From: Ilex aquifolium
Lineage: Eukaryota > Streptophyta > Magnoliopsida > Aquifoliales > Aquifoliaceae
DNA: 64,000 bases
Reading direction: 5' to 3'
Assembly (NCBI GenBank): GCA_951799425.1
Contig: OX637391.1
Coordinates: 20,322,551-20,386,550 of the forward strand
Shown here: piece by piece, positions 10,734 through 22,447 of the stretch
Layout: every line of letters begins with the position of its first letter
Position numbering within the stretch: the first letter of the stretch is position 1
Notes under the pieces: model-generated
Told to the model about the DNA's origin: nothing
Database searches by the model: none
What the model saw: the letters and a program-made list of their open reading frames with translations, nothing else
Program-made: the position numbers and the translations under genes

Positions 10734-10738
10734 GGGTT

Positions 10739-11227
10739 GTATATGAACATAAGTGTAAACACAACTCTTGTTTTCGTGCAAGTAGTTTACCCAAAACCCA
10801 AGTGAACTTGACATGTAATGTGCGGATTAATTTTTGCACTTGAGATGAATTACAAAATTTTTATAAAGCATTTGGTTAATGTTTCGATGTTTACAATGGA
10901 CGATGGTTTGATGAAGAATGGACTTGCACTTAGGAACCAAGTCCCCTTGCTGGAACAAATTAATAATAATTGTATTAAAAGGAAAACAACTTACAAATGA
11001 TATTTATCAACTAAAATATGTGAAACATATAAAAGAGTAATATAAATAAGTTGTATATGATGCTTTATTTAAAAATTAAAATAATAATGAACAATAACAA
11101 CATTGTTTGGAACAAATAGTCGGTGCTAGCAACATTGTTATCAATAACAAGCAGTTAATTCATGCAATAAATGTAACCAACAAGGTTCATTATATCGGAG
11201 ACTTGTGCTACCCGTTGAAAAGTCACG
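10739..11227. other. Unassigned AT-rich sequence
   Basis: I see no gene, RNA or mobile-element end. Short open frames exist but are not coding-like. The right limit is where similarity to the Tat antisense-gene relic begins. Confidence 0.4.
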
Positions 11228-11362
11228 AGGTCACCCCTTAAGTGGAAGGACAAATGACCTCGATCTCAGTTTTAGACCTTTCATAGAAGACTAGTGGAAA
11301 ACTTCTTCTTTCGTTGCCTCAGTTGTCTCACACCACTAGAAGACTTCTATCCAGATATGAGT
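11228..11362 (-). mobile_element. Old Tat-lineage remnant B, left part
   Basis: The sequence from GAGGTCACCCCTTAAGTGGA onward matches remnant A at about 2115-2250 (antisense-gene relic, plus strand). It is interrupted by the Tat element at 11363-23026 and resumes at 23032. The shared TGAGT at the break (11358-11362 and 23027-23031) confirms the split. Confidence 0.75.
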
Positions 11363-11942
11363 TGATGGTGTATAAAACGTGGATGAGCAGATCGTGCAAA
11401 TCTGTTACGTAGTGTTAGATTTGAGCTCCTTGGTCCGTGGACACAGTGTGTTGATTTACGGGATTGGTGGAATATGAGAGGGCTGACACCGGAAAAGTAT
11501 AGTGGTTCACCAGTTCGGGAGCTCGACTAATCCACTTTCTAATGGAGTCTCTTGCTCCGGTAGTTTATATTCTTAGTGATCGCTGTTTACAGAGAGTCTT
11601 TGTTAGCATTCCAGTCGCCCTTCTAATGGAGGCATTGTACAATATTTATAGTTTCATTCCTGACTGTATGGGATCTGTACCGAGATCTTTGCCCTTCATT
11701 AGCAGGATCTCCCTTGATTTCGGGAGAGAATCTCGGTTAGTTGAGAGTTTGGTGTCTTGATTGAAGCTTGTTCCTGTTTGAGGGGATGCTTCATGGCTGC
11801 CAGCTGTCTTTCATGCGTTCTCCTCGGAGTGCAGGTCGAGGGGGTCCTAGATCTGGATTGGCGAGCTCAGAACCTCTTGGCTGAGCTACCAATCTAACCC
11901 CCATATCCGAGCTCATACTTAGAATTTTTCTAGGTATCATCA
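11363..11942 (-). repeat. 3' LTR of the 11.7-kb Tat element
   Basis: This is a 580-bp LTR. On the minus strand a TATA box CTATAAATATT lies at about 11640-11650, and an inverted repeat TCTCCC...GGGAGA lies about 60 bp upstream of it (11708-11727). Confidence 0.92.
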
Positions 11943-11960
11943 GTTGCCCCCAGCCTCTGG
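11943..11960 (-). other. Polypurine tract of the 11.7-kb Tat element
   Basis: On the minus strand this reads CCAGAGGCTGGGGGCAAC directly before the 3' LTR start TGATGATA. The second Tat element has the same arrangement at 52928-52946. Confidence 0.75.
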
Positions 11961-12110
11961 TCGGAGTGGGCTCCAGCTGGTGATGAGCTACGGTCGGGTT
12001 GAGGTAGACCTCCTTGCGGCGACCTTGATTTGCGAGCGAATAAGCTTTTCTGGCAGTTTTGTGTAATCATTTCTTCCTCGATTCCCGTGCACATTGCCCA
12101 CTTCGAAGAC

Positions 12111-12134
12111 CCACGTACCATAAGCTTTAAATGC
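12111..12134 (+). promoter_or_regulatory. Candidate promoter of the antisense genes
   Basis: CCACGT (12111-12116) is followed by AAGCTTTAAATGC (12122-12134), a TATA-like core. A CT-rich leader and the antisense gene lie downstream on the plus strand. The same pair, with almost the same spacing, is at 53088-53113 in the other Tat element. Promoter function is inferred from conservation and position. Confidence 0.5.
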
Positions 12135-12612
12135 TTATGATCTGATGGAAACCACCTCACTTCTCCCTTCAATTTCTCTCTCTAGGCCTTTCCCCTCCTT
12201 CTTCCTTGTGATTTTTGGTTTTCCCCAATCTGCTTCTGCTTCTAGGGTTTCATCGGAGGCAGTTTTTCTCTGATTCAGTTCAAGGGTTTGCTAGGCTTGC
12301 TCTCTGATTTCGGACCGAGCTATGATCAGCCACTCAACTTCGATTAGGTACGTTTTTTGCCTTTTATTCATTTCTTCGTTCTAGATCCCTCGAGTCTGAG
12401 GTGGTTGTTGCACTTTTGGACCTTTCGTTTTTGCTATTTTAGGAACCGAGGTTCTACCTTGTACCCCATTCCCCTCTTTCTTGATCCGTATTCTGCGGCT
12501 AGGATCTTTGTCATCGGTCGCTGGTGTCTTGCCCCCTTGACCCTCAGAGAGTATTTTTCAGAGGTTCCCCCTCTTTACATGTCCTTCAAGCTTCCTTTCT
12601 CTTGTCCAGTTA

Positions 12613-14549
12613 TGTTTACTTCTTCCGAAGCCACGGGTTCATATATTTCCCTAATGGGGAACAGGTCTGTCGAGGAGGATACTGATTTGGGGGACGTGGG
12701 CGAGGAGATTGACAATTTCTCTTGTGTCGATTCTGTCGATGTTGAGGAAACTACTAAAAACCCTAATCAAGGTAAGGCCAAGGTGAGTGGCGTAGGGATC
12801 TCGAGTAGTGCTGAGGGTGTAACGGCTGCCTCCAGAGCTGTAGAGCTCATGGGTCCTAGTGAGGTCTCTTCTTCTTCTATGAAGGTTCTAGCTGCTCGTT
12901 TTGGTTTTCCTCTGGGTGTACAATACTGGAGCCCAGACGCATATACCCGATATGATTCCCCCATTTCTAAGAAGATCTATTTTTTCGTGGCTGCCTTTGA
13001 GAACGGTCTTCGCTTTCCTATACACCCTTTTATTAAGAGTGTCTTGCAACACTTTAACATCTGTCCTGCTCAACTTTCCCCCAATTTCTGGGGTGTACTG
13101 GTGGGCCTCCTCGTTTTCTTCAAAGCACGAACTTGGGGTTCCCAACGTTTCCTTGCTCATGAAGTTTTTCAATGTTAAATACCTTCTTTCCGATGGCTTT
13201 TTGTATATTTCTAAACGGGTGAAAACCAAGGTTATCATTTTCGACCTCCCAAGCTCCCACAAGGGTTGGAAAAAACGTTTCTTCTTTGTGTGGGGTAGAC
13301 AATGGGAATACAATCCTGCCGACGCAACAGACATTCTTCCAGTTCCTCGGGCCTAGTCTGCCCCTGACAACTTAGGTAAGTCCTTGTCTGAGCAATTTGA
13401 TGGCTTACCTTGCTGACCTCATTTCACTCATTTTGCTTTTCTCTTGAAGCGTTCGACCTGAACTTAGTGTTGTGGATAGGCAGGTCTTGCTGAGCTTGGA
13501 GGGTTGCGATTTAGAGAAATACTCTGAGCTTATCAAGCCCCGGGTTCTTGTATCGCTCGGGTTCAGCCTTTCTGAGGTGAGGATTGAGACTCCTATTCCC
13601 ATTTCTGTTGTTGGAGCTGAAGGAGTGGTAGGTGGTTCAACTTCTATCTCTTATGTCCTTTCCTTTTTTTTTTTTTTACTGTTTGTCTTGAGTTCTTAGG
13701 TTCTTCCTCGATGGAGCCTTCTGTAAAGGATCTTCAAGCAAAGGTGAATCAGCTGAAGAAAGGCAGGAGTGGGAGTAAACGTAAGGTAGAGGTTGGGACA
13801 GGCAGTGGTGCTGCTTCTTCTCCCAAGGTGCTGAGGTTGAACGTGCCCCCTGCTATTATTACTTCGACTCAAGTGGCACTTGTTCCCCCGTCGAGCTCTC
13901 TGAAATTCATAGCGACCTTTTCCTTCCGAGGGACCCTGCCTACTTTCAGAGAGGCTCCCGAGCGTGATCCAACCTCCCCTTCTTCGGCTGAAGTCGAGAG
14001 AGCCTTGGAGGTGATCCCTCGTGTTCCACCTGCTTCTACTTCTTTTGAGCTACTTGAAAAGCTTTCTCAGTTACTGCCAACAAGCTCCAAGATCGAGAAA
14101 GAGAAGCATCCCATGGCAGAGTCAAGCGAAGATTCCTTTCTCGACAATGCAAAGCTTGTTGCTGTTGTCATTTCCTCCATCATTCCTGATTCTGATGTCC
14201 AGAGGGTTGCCACAATGCCTCTTGGGATCTCTGTTAGTTCAGCATTATTTGGGGCTACTACTGTAAGCCCCTATCCTTTTTATGTTCTATTTTTACCTTG
14301 TACTTGCCATTTTATGCTGACTTTCACCTCTGGTTGTACCTGTTCCCAGCTGGCCATCCATGTGAAGGGGCTACTAAGCCGAATCCAAGCTCTGGAGAGC
14401 TCTGCCAAAATGTCGAAAATGTTCAAGCTTAAAACCGTCGAGCTGTCATTTGCTAATAATGACCTTCAGTCTTAGGTTCAGGACCTGCAGGCGCAGGTGG
14501 AGAGGCAGGCTTCCATCATCAAGGGTTTGGAGGCCGATGTGTCGAACTG
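12613..14549 (+). pseudogene. Antisense gene 1 (Transposase_28-like domain plus coiled coil), fossil
   Basis: This gene is encoded on the strand opposite gag-pol. It has an acidic N-terminal part ('DTDLGDVGEEIDNF'), then a domain with 'FGFPLGVQYWSP', 'FFVAAFENGLRFPIHPFIKS', 'LQHFNICPAQLSPNFWGVL' and 'GWKKRFFFVWG'. That matches the family annotated as 'putative gypsy-type transposon' (Transposase_28 style). A Ser/Lys-rich linker and a Leu/Glu-rich stretch near the end follow. The copy at 53591-56279 has the same layout. The reading frame comes in blocks separated by short gaps with intron-like GT...AG edges. The start is chosen by alignment with the sister copy. The biochemical role of this family is not known to me. 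The copy looks broken. Confidence 0.7.
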
Positions 14550-15366
14550 AGGTTTTTCGCAAAGGAGACTTGGTTCTTCTTGAACTGGACTTCAATTTTT
14601 AAAGAACTGAAGAGCTAAAGAGCTGTTGGGTTGTTGAGGTTTTACCACTGGGGAGCTCATTCTTGAAGCTCAACGCCATCAATGGAGCATTGGATGGTGG
14701 ATTTGACATACTTCTTAGTGACTAGAGGTTTGCTGGATTTGGTAAAGAAAGTAAGCAATTTGATGCTGAGTTCCATCACTGGTACGTCTAGGGAGGCCGA
14801 GTTGCTGCATACATGATAATTTTGATGGAAGATGATCTTGAGAGATACCAATTCCATTTTAACCAAAGTAGCAGGAAAGGTCTTGTGGCAGATGGCTTTG
14901 AGTACCAAAAGGTCCATGTATACATACGAGCTGACCTCAACTCAAAGAAACTTGAGAAGTCTTCAAAGGAGCACAAGAGGTATAACCTAAAGAAGCTCAC
15001 TTACGAGCTAGGGAAGACTTTGTTAGTTATGCCCCAATTCACTCTTGAATAATCCAAGCTCATAGAATTGTCCTAGCCGAGCTGAATCAGCTAAACTGGA
15101 CATTGAAACTTCCATCAGTGTTGCGCGCGTCCACCTTGGGGGGCATCCTTTCGTCTTCTTACGTTTCTTGTCCCTTCAAATTTGGGATTTCTTGAAGTTT
15201 CCTTTAAATTTCAGACTTCCTATTTGTTTATGAGTCTAGGACTTTCTTGATTACCTTCGAACTTTGGGATTTCTTGCCTATCCTTCTTAGGGTTTTTGAG
15301 TTTCTCTCTCTTTGTTTTCTCCTCTGATTCTCAATGGTTGTTCCTCCTTTTTCCCTGTTTAAGCAA

Positions 15367-16419
15367 TGATCCTCCATTGGGATCGATTGGAAGTGGCATT
15401 CCAACTACTTGGTTCCCTCGGTGAACACATCCTTAGACTTGGATGAGATCAAGAGGCGTTTCTTCCCTTCTGTGGACTTGTCCCTACGAGTCCCAAGTCC
15501 AGATGAGCCATGTAACTTCCTTCCTCAAGGGGAGGTTTGTTTTTTGAAGGTGCCTTTGAGATGGGCCTTCGACTCTCCATCCACCCCTCCATTGGGTGGA
15601 TTCTTGCGTACTTTAGGCTGTGCCCCTCTCGTCTTTCTCCTCGAGGTTGGGGAGTCTTGATTAGCTTTTTCCTTTTCTGGCGTTTGCAAGGCAACGATGA
15701 ATTTCCCACTGTTGTTGAGTTTCTTTATTTTTATGCGCTTGAAGAGAACGAGGTTCCCTGTTTCAGCTGCTTCCGATGGAGGCACTTCCGCATACACCAT
15801 CTGGTTCTTGACCTTCCCTCCCCTCCTGAAGAGTGGTCTCAACGTTTCTTCTTTGCCTCCAGAGATTCCTAGAGGTCCACCGAGCAGCGCTGTTCAGAGA
15901 CTAGGGTTCCAAGCTCCTGGAAGAGCTTCTCTCACAAAGGTGGGTTTAGAAGGAACCTTCTTGGCTATTCTTTGTAAAAATTCATTCTTATTGCGCTTAT
16001 GTTATGCAGGCATACCTAATCTGACCCTGGTGGAGATGTTAAAGATTGAGCAAGTGATCTAAGCTGAACCTATGGCTTTTTCAGAGCTAGTGACACCTGA
16101 GAACCTTTTCTTGTTCAACGCTGAAGCGGCTGCTTTGAAGTTTGCTTTGTTCCTAGACTCTTCTGGCTCCTCCCCCTCCGATTCAGATGAGGAAGAGGAC
16201 GTTGGTGCGTCTTCAAGGAAGCGCAAGAGGAATGGATCTTGTGGTTCCTCTTCCCCGTCATCTGGTTCCTCCTTTGGTGCAGTTTTGCTCTCCTCTGCTG
16301 GGGAAAAACTCCTTAACATGCTTTCGGAGGCGGAGAAGGAGAGAGACGACCTAAAGGAGGAAAATGCTCGCCTGAAGGAAGAGGTTGCCGAGCTAAAGAA
16401 ACAACCTGGAAATAGTTAG
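15367..16419 (+). pseudogene. Antisense gene 2 (second Transposase_28-like domain), fossil
   Basis: This is a second antisense gene downstream of the first. Landmarks are 'FFPSVDLSLRVPSPDEPCNF', 'HPSIGWILAYFRLCPSRLSPRGWGVLI', an acidic Ser-rich segment ('SGSSPSDSDEEEDVGASSRKRKRNGS') and a short C-terminal zipper 'ERDDLKEENARLKEEVAELKK'. It resembles antisense gene 1 in the core but is a separate copy with its own ending, and it pairs with 56960-57961. The basic KRKRN patch could be a nuclear localisation signal (inference). It is partly broken. Confidence 0.68.
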
Positions 16420-16544
16420 GAGCTTCCTTTTTCTTTTTTCCTTGTAATTCGTTCTTTTTTAATGAACTACAGAACTCTTATGCCGCTTTTGCATTTTCTT
16501 TCCGTTGAATGTTCATTTCGTCGTGTATTCATGAGCTTGAGAGC

Positions 16545-16800
16545 TCATCTTAATTTTTATGGGCCGAGGAGCTCATCTTAATTTTTAGGAGCTGAAGAGC
16601 TCATCTTGACTTTATGAGCCGAGGGGCTCATCTTTGTTTTATGAGCTGAAGAGCTCATCTTAATTTTTTTAGGAGCTGAAGAGCTCATCTTGTTTTATGA
16701 GCTGAAGAGCTCATCGTTGATTTATGAGCTGAAGAGCTCATCTTAGTTTTTTAGGAGCTGAAGAGCTCATCTTAGTTTTATGAGCTGAAAAGCCTATCGT
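16545..16800. repeat. Hairpin tandem array, about 28-32 bp unit
   Basis: About nine or ten units of the type 'gagctgaagagctcatcttaatttta' lie between the end of antisense gene 2 and the end of pol. Most units contain the inverted repeat ATGAGCT-GAAG-AGCTCAT or its shorter form. Being palindromic, the array would fold the same way in transcripts of either strand. Confidence 0.88.
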
Positions 16801-17138
16801 TAGCTTTTACCTACTCCATGGAATCGTGTTGGGATGAGTCAAGAACTTGCTGTTTCTTAATTCAAAAATAGTTTTCTTACAAAAGAAAGTCACTGGAATT
16901 TTTTTTTGAGATGCTCTACATTCCAAGAGTGAGGTAGGATTTTTTCCTCTTCTGTTTGCAACTCGTAGTTCCCAGGTCTGATTACCTTTGAGATGATGTA
17001 AGGACCCTCCCAATTAGGGCCCAATTTTCCATGAGTTGGGTCCTTTCTTGCAAGAAGGAGCTTTCTAAGTACTAGATCCCCGACCTTGAAACTCTTGTGT
17101 TTGACCCTTCTATCATAGTATCTTGCTGTCTTCCTCTG

Positions 17139-18013
17139 CTAACTCTTGATACGATGCAGAGCTCTGTCTCTCTTTTCGTCCAAGAGATTGAGATTTAGAA
17201 GAAGTGACTCGTCATTGTGCTTGGGCTCTGTGAATTCAGCCCTGGGGGATGGGATTCCAACTTCTACAGGTGCCACTGCCTCGATTCCAAAAGTCAAGGC
17301 AAATGGTGTTCCTGAGTTGCCGACCTGGCAATTGTCCTGCAGGCCCATAGGACTTCTAGGAGGTGTTCTACCCATTTTCCTTTCAGATCTTTCAGCTTGG
17401 TCTTCAAGGCTGCTTTTATGGTTCGGATAGTAACCTCCGCTTGTCCGTTGGATTGAGGATGAGCTGGAGCTGAGAAGTAATTCTTTATCCCTATTTCAAC
17501 ACATAATTTTTTGAACTTAGGGTTTTTGAATTGCTTTCCGTTGTCGGAGACGATTGCTCTGGGGATCCCAAACCTGCAGATTATTGACTTCCACGCGAAG
17601 TTTTGACCTTTCTGCTCTGTGATTGTTGCCAAAGGTTCCACTTCCACCCATTTGCTAAAGTAATCAACTCCAACGATGGCGAACTTACATTGCCCAACAC
17701 TGGTGGGAAGGGATCCAAATATGTCCAAACCCCACTGCTGGAAAAGCCAAGGGCTTACCACCGAGGTTAAGAGCTCAGGTGGACAATGGGGGATGTTGGC
17801 GTGTACTTGGCAGACCTTGCATTTTTTGACTAGATCAGTGGCATCTTTGAGCATGGTGGGCCAGTAGTACCCCTGCCTCAATGCTTTTCCTGCCAGAGCT
17901 CGGGCTCCGATATGGTTACCGCAGACTCCTTCGTGGATTTCTCTGAATACGTAGTCAGCATCCTTACTTCCTACACATTTAAGGAAAGGTGTCGAGAAGC
18001 CTCGTTTGTACAA
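17139..18013 (-). pseudogene. Tat integrase (fossil)
   Basis: An HHCC zinc site ('HEGVCGNHIGARALAGKALR', 'KKCKVCQVHAN') is followed by the DDE core with 'GLDIFGSLPTSVGQCKFAIVGVDYFSKW', 'IVSDNGKQF' and 'APAHPQSNGQAEVT'. Together with the RNase H to the right it ends pol. It lies directly after the hairpin array on this strand. Interrupted. Confidence 0.85.
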
Positions 18014-18019
18014 GTTCCA

Positions 18020-18790
18020 CTACAGGAGGAAGAATCTGGCGGACCTAGTTCTTAGCTTTGCAGCCTCTTTGGGGTCTTCTTGCAAGGTTCCATTGTAAAG
18101 ATATCCTTTGATAGGGTCCATCCATCTCAACGTGACTAGTACAGGAAGTACTTCTTGATCCTCGACACTTACAGATAGTTCTGTCAGGTGCTCTACTGGG
18201 ATTAGCCTATCTAGGTTTTCCTGCAAAGCTGTCGCCAACCTTGCCAAAGCGTCTGCTCGTGAATTCTCGGCTCTGGGGGCATGCCTGATTTTAACTTGCA
18301 CAAATTTCTTGATCAATTCCTACGCCTTTTTGAGGTATAGGATCATTTTTTTTTTACCCTTAACCCCATAAGACTCCTCTATCTATTTTACCACGAGCTA
18401 AGAATCACTACAAATCTCGAGCTGTTGTGCCTCCATTGAGTGAGCAAGGTTGAGCCCAGTGATCACCGCTTCATACTTTGCTTCGTTGTTTGAGGCCTTA
18501 AACCCGAATCTAAGGGAATATTCGACATCTATTCCTTCTGAGGAGGTTAGAATTAGCCCTGCACTGCTTCCTTGAGAATTAGCGGCTCCATCTACTGACA
18601 ACTTCCATATGGGGAGGTCAGGCACTAGCTGTTCTATCTTCGTATGTACTTCCGTGGTGAACTCTGCGATGAAGTCCGCCAAGATTTGCCCCTTGATTGC
18701 AACTCTAGGTTTATACCTGATATCGAATTCACTGAGCTCTATGACCCATTTGACCAACCTCCCTGATGATTCTGGTTTATACAACACCTA
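18020..18790 (-). pseudogene. Tat second RNase H (fossil)
   Basis: The segment 'LSVDGAANSQGSSAGLILTSSEG', 'NNEAKYEAVITGLNLAHSMEAQQLEICSDS' and 'RAENSRADALARLA' shows the D, E, D, D spacing of the extra plant/archaeal-type RNase H that Tat elements acquired in addition to the ordinary Ty3 RNase H. Interrupted. Confidence 0.85.
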
Positions 18791-18889
18791 CTTCATTGGC
18801 TGGTCGGTTGGGACTTCAATGGTGTGAGCCTAGAAATACGGTCTGAGCCTTCTTACAGTTGTTACCAGGGCTAAGACGAGCTTCTCCAT

Positions 18890-19900
18890 TTTTTAGTACC
18901 TCTCCTCTGCCCCCCTCAGAGCTCTGCTACAATAATAGACTGGATGCTGAGCTCTGTCTCGCTCCTTTACCAGTGCTACACTGGTTGAGAAATTCGATAC
19001 GATAAGGTAGAGAGTGAGCACTTCTCCTTCCAATGGACTCACCAAAACAGGGGGTGAGCTCAGGTAATCCTTCAAGGCTTTGAATGCTTCTTCACATCGG
19101 GTATCCCATTGGAATGCCTTTTTAAGGACTTGAAAGAAAGGTTGACATTTGTCGCTTGATCTAGACACAAAACGACTCAAAACAGCTATTCTTCCTGTTA
19201 AATGTTGGATCTCCGTTGTATTGGAAGGTGGCTGCATATCCATAACTACCTTAACTTTTTCTGGATTAGCTTCAATCCCTCTACTGTTGACTATAAAGCC
19301 CAGAAATTTTCCCGCAGACACTCCAAAGGCACATTTGGCGGGGTTGAGGTTCATCTTGTATTCCTTAAGGACCTGGAATGACTCTGCGAGATATCCGATG
19401 TGGAGCTCTGCCTTTAGTGACTTCACTAGCATGTCGTCAATATATACTTCCATAGATGTTCCAATTTGCCTTTGGAACATTCGGTTTACTAGGCGCTGGT
19501 AAGTGGCTCCAGCATTCTTTAGTCCAAAAGGCATGACCTGGTAGTATTACGTCCCCTGCTCAGTCACAAATGAGGTCTTCTCTTGGTCACTGGGATCCAT
19601 TCTGATCTGATTGTAACCAGAGAAGGCGTCCATAAAGCTGAGGAGCTCGTGCCCAATTGTGGCATCCACAATCAAGTCAATTCGTGGTAACGAGAATCTG
19701 TCTTTGAGACAAGCCCGGTTGAGGTCGGTAAAGTCGATGCAAAGTCGCCATTTGCCATTGGTTTTCTTGACGAGGACCACGTTTTCTAGGTAGGTCGGGT
19801 AATCTACTTCCCTTATAGCTTTGGCAAAGAGGAGTTTGCTGACTTCCTCATTGATGGCTTTCTGGCGCTTTGGTGCAAAACGTATGCGTTTCTATTTGAT
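18890..19900 (-). pseudogene. Tat reverse transcriptase and first RNase H (fossil)
   Basis: RT landmarks are 'VLVKKTNGKWRLCIDFTDLNRAC', 'LLSFMDAFSGYNQIRM', 'MPFGLKNAGATYQRLVNRMF' and the catalytic 'YIDDMLVKS'. The connection and Ty3 RNase H segment follows ('LSSPPVLVSPLEGEVLTLYL', 'PVYYCSRALRGAEERY'). Interrupted. Confidence 0.87.
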
Positions 19901-20600
19901 GGGTTTACAGGCCGGATTCACACTGAGCTTGTGTGTGATGACTGAGGAGTCGATTCCATTCATGTCTTCCTGCTTCCAGGCAAAGACTTCTATATTCCCT
20001 TTTAGAAATTGGATCAGGAGGTCTTTGATTTCTCTGCTCAGCTTGGACCCCACATAAACTAGATGCTCTGGATCCTCGTCAAGATGAATGGGCTCCAGTT
20101 CTTCCGATGGGGTTGGTCTGGTATCCAGCTCGTCCCTCATGTCGAGCTCATCTAGCTGGATATTCTCAACCTCTTTCTTTTTCACTGAAGCCATGTAGCG
20201 TTCTCGTGCTATGCGCTGATCTCCTCGGACCACTCCGACTCCATTTTCTATTGGGAACTTCATGAAAAGATGATAAGCAGATGGGATAGTCCTCATAATG
20301 TTGAGGGAATGTCTCCCTAGCAGGATGTTGTATGTCGAGGGGGCGTCGACTACCAAGAATCTCACAGTAGTGGTGGTCTGGCAGGGTGGATCTCCGATAG
20401 TGAGTACGAGCTGGATTGATCCCAGGGGTAGAACCCTTTCTCCTGAAAATTCTAACAAGTGGGTGCTTACTAGTTCGAGTTTATCTCTACCTATATCCAT
20501 CTTGTCGAAGGCAGATGCAAAAATAATGTCTGCTGAGCTCCTGTTGTCTACTAGGACCCGGTGGATTGTCTTGTTGGCCACGATGGCCCTCACTACAAGG
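19901..20600 (-). pseudogene. Tat protease region (fossil)
   Basis: The segment 'HRVLVDNRSSADIIFASAFDKM' corresponds to the aspartic-protease active-site region seen as 'LIDNGSSTDIIF' in the sister element. It is followed by 'LVVDAPSTYNILLGRHSLNIMRTIPSAYHLFMKFP', the usual Tat protease end, and then by the acidic linker to RT. Confidence 0.8.
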
Positions 20601-20826
20601 GGTCATTGTGGGGGTGCTGGTATCCCTCCAAATTTGAATCTGAGAAGGTAATGTCTGTGTCTAGGTGAGGCATTTTGGACACCGTGTGTACTTCCAATGT
20701 TTTGCCAGTCCTGACTCTGCACAAGTGAGCCTTCCTAGCTGAACTGGACTAGCCTCCTCCTGCAAATCCTCTGGATATCACTCTGATCTCCCCCAGAGGC
20801 TATTGATGTTGCGCAGGTGCTTGTTG

Positions 20827-22388
20827 TTAAGGTGCTGGAGATGGTGGAGCTCGGTTCTGATCATCGCGGGCCACAAAACGGAGCAACTGCCCTCGTTGAA
20901 TAAGAAACTCTATTTCTTTTTTTAACTGGATGCAATCATCTGTGAGATGGTTGTGGTCCTTATGATATTCGCAATACTTTGTTGTATCTCTTTTCGCTGG
21001 GTCCGCCTTCATCCGGGATGGCCACTTTAGGAATTTCTCATTTTGCACTTCGTACAGGATCTGAGACACTGTCGCGGTGAGAGGGGTGAACGGCCGAGCT
21101 GCATACCTCGGTTGCAACTCCAGTTGCGAAGGACCTAGGCGATCTCTGAAATTCCCCCTTCTCTTAGGAGAACGTTCTTTGTCTCTTCTTGGAGACCAGC
21201 CTCTTTCTCTTTCTTTCCTGGGACTTTGGTCCCTCTTCTTATCTTCCTTCCCTCTCTCTTTCTGCGATGATGAGCTTCCTACCTTTGAAAGGAGGGCTTC
21301 CTCACCATTAATATATTTTTCAGCCTTGGCTAGCACCTCTGCCATGCTGGCTTGTGGGTTTTTTGAGATGGAGAACATCAAGTCCTTCGACTGCACTCCT
21401 AGACCAGCGACGAAAGCAGTGAGGCGAACTTCTCGTCTGGAACATCCACCTTCAAGGACTCTAAGTTGAACCTTTGAACATAAGATCTCAAGTTTTCATT
21501 GGGCCCTTGTTTTACATTCAATAGGTGATAACTCGGCTTTCTGTAGGTTCGGGCCCCAATGAAATGGGACACGAAAGATATGGAGAGCTCCTTGAAGGAA
21601 GAGATTGACGCCGGGGGTAGTCTATTGAACCATGCCGAGGCTGGGCCTTTCAGTGTGATGGCGAAGGCTCGGCAGCGTACAGGGTCCTGATACCCATGCA
21701 ACTCCATCTGATTCTTGTAGGTGTTAAGGTGATCATTGGGATCTTTTGTTCCATCAAAGGCCTCCACTTGGGGCATTCTGAATTTTGGAGGAAGGGGGAA
21801 ATGTAATACCCCACCGGTGAATGGGGACTCAGTTTGTTGCACCAGAGCATCCATCGTCACTGGGGTCTTTCCTCTCACGGCTTCCTTCATGTGGTTGAGC
21901 TCTTGCTAGATGTCCTTGAAGCACTGCTCCCAGTACTGCTCTCTCATTTCCTGTTGGAAAGGAAGAAAACCATTTTTCTTGATCCCTTCATTTTGACTCT
22001 GCACTTCTTCGTTGTCACCATTCCTAGGACGTGGATGGGGAACCTATCCCATTGCCTGGCTATTCTCACCCCCTTCATTAACTTCTCTAAGAGGGTCGAG
22101 GTGTTGACGTTCCCCTTGTGGGGGACCTCCTAGGGCCGGTCGAGTCTGTTGAGGATCTTGTAGGAGCTTAAAGAGTTATTCGTTTTGCTGGAGCAGATGC
22201 TGGTTGGCTAGACGAAGAGCCTCCAATTCGTTATTCACTGGGGGATCTGCTATAGGAGGATTGTTCTCAGTGGTAGAGAAGAAATCTTGAAGATTTTCCT
22301 GTTGTCTGGCGCTAGTGGCCTTCTGTTGATTCTGCGTCTGCAGGGGATTCATCTGACTTCTGCTCATATTGCGTGTTGAGACCATCAA
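20827..22388 (-). pseudogene. Tat gag (fossil)
   Basis: The N-terminal Gln/Asn-rich part ('NELEALRLANQHLLQQNE') is followed by the retrotransposon gag domain ('VEAFDGTKDPNDHLNTYKNQMELHGY', 'ITLKGPASAWFNRLP', 'RFNLESLKVDVPDEKF'). An Arg/Lys/Glu/Ser-rich linker with repeated 'SPRR' motifs and a zinc-knuckle-like 'CEYHKDHNHLTDDC' segment complete it. Interrupted. Confidence 0.85.
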
Positions 22389-22426
22389 TTACTGAAAAAT
22401 CAGTGTATTTATAACAAGAACAGTCG

Positions 22427-22444
22427 TTCCCACAGACGGCACCA
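22427..22444 (-). other. Primer-binding-site-like sequence of the 11.7-kb Tat element
   Basis: On the minus strand TGGTGCCGTCTGTGGGAA begins four bases inside the 5' LTR. It has the TGG start and position expected of a primer site. I do not assign the tRNA with confidence. Confidence 0.7.
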
Positions 22445-22447
22445 AAC

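Noticed and set aside
16059-16319. Minus-strand acidic 86-residue frame
   Set aside because: It is the reverse-strand shadow of the Ser/Asp/Glu-rich segment of antisense gene 2.
12613-16419. Independent host genes on the plus strand
   Set aside because: They are in the same place in two separate Tat elements, and relics of the same kind occur in remnants A and B, so they belong to the elements.
16545-16800. CRISPR array
   Set aside because: Units are contiguous and lack unique spacers; plant nuclear context and position inside a Tat element fit a 3' hypervariable tandem array.
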